A stretch of 13,867 nucleotides of DNA from positions 1-13,867 of the forward strand of contig JAPHUG010000045.1 of the NCBI GenBank assembly GCA_026197195.1. The letters run 5' to 3'. The first letter of the stretch is position 1; the number at the start of each line of letters is the position of its first letter. The position numbers were made by a program, and so were the translations under genes. This document shows positions 13,698 to 13,867 of the stretch, piece by piece. The notes beneath the pieces are model-generated. The model saw nothing but the letters and a program-made list of their open reading frames with translations. It made no database searches and was not told the origin of the DNA. Source of the DNA: Sedimenticola sp. (GTDB lineage: Bacteria > Pseudomonadota > Gammaproteobacteria > Chromatiales > Chromatiaceae).

Positions 13698-13867
13698 TCA
13701 AGGAAGATCGCTGCGTCTAAAGAGGAAAAATCCCGTTGCGGCACAGGCGGTACCGACAAAAATCGGATAGAACAGGGCGTAGACGATATACCCCGACTGC
13801 CCAAAGTTATCCAATATGACGTACGCTGATGGCCCCAACAACACGAGCTGCGGATCAAACAGCATCA
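13698..13867 (-). CDS. ABC-2 type transporter permease, C-terminal end (partial)
   Basis: Only the last 55 codons are in the window; the frame runs off its right edge. The peptide reads from MLFDPQLVLLGPSAYVILDN through a strongly hydrophobic helix (YIVYALFYPIFVGTACAATG) to the end FFLFRRSDLP. A final membrane helix followed by FRR-x-DL at the C-terminus is typical of ABC-2 permeases, including NosY-like ones linked to copper enzyme maturation. The assignment rests on this short stretch and the copper genes downstream, so the family is likely but the substrate is not known. The stop is TGA (complement of 13698-13700). A 14-bp hairpin and a 172-base gap separate it from the next gene, which may have its own promoter. 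Confidence 0.6.
   Translation of the reverse strand, partial: MLFDPQLVLLGPSAYVILDNFGQSGYIVYALFYPIFVGTACAATGFFLFRRSDLP

Overview
The window looks like chromosomal DNA from a sulfur-oxidising gammaproteobacterium that stores elemental sulfur, in the style of the Chromatiales, Sedimenticola or Thiodiazotropha groups. The strongest pointer is a short secreted Gly/Tyr/Trp/Pro-rich protein at 2987-3340 with the composition and layout of sulfur globule envelope proteins. The rest is ordinary gammaproteobacterial housekeeping: rsmA, lon, erpA, bactofilin, argC, hemJ, thiD-thiE-hemL and Sco/PCu(A)C. No mobile element, CRISPR array, tRNA or rRNA was seen, and coding density is high. The genus assignment is inference; the class is well supported by gene content and order.

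Layout. (1) 1-2841, plus strand: the 3' part of rsmA, then a Lon-family protease. (2) 2987-3340, plus: the sulfur globule-like gene with its own promoter candidate, ending in a bidirectional terminator at 3365-3397. (3) 6179 down to 3418, minus: argC, a DUF6776-type membrane coiled-coil protein, a bactofilin and erpA. erpA has its own promoter, overlapped by an IscR type 1-like site. (4) 6180-6708: a long gap holding a compact promoter-to-terminator unit on the minus strand, about 100 nt long, that I propose as a small RNA gene. (5) 6709-7886, plus: a DUF4126 membrane protein and hemJ, ending in a 17-bp bidirectional terminator. (6) 8921 down to 7954, minus: a DUF5063 protein and a second A-type (HesB/IscA) protein with an unusual cysteine pattern. 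(7) 9098-11827, plus: thiD-thiE-hemL, tightly coupled and closed by a bidirectional terminator. (8) 13867 down to 11906, minus: a copper and cytochrome-oxidase-assembly-like set made of an ABC-2 permease 3' end, an unknown membrane-anchored protein, Sco1/SenC and PCu(A)C.

How the genes fit together. A metal-cofactor theme runs through the window: Fe-S delivery (ErpA and the second A-type protein), haem synthesis (HemL early, HemJ late) and copper delivery to a respiratory oxidase (Sco, PCu(A)C, possibly the permease and the unknown protein). These are what a respiring sulfur oxidiser needs, but they sit in separate transcription units and I do not claim they form one system. The parts most worth following up are the small RNA candidate, the IscR-like control of erpA, the odd A-type protein, the sulfur globule gene, and the unknown protein between the permease and Sco. 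Nothing here is clearly a new multi-gene system.
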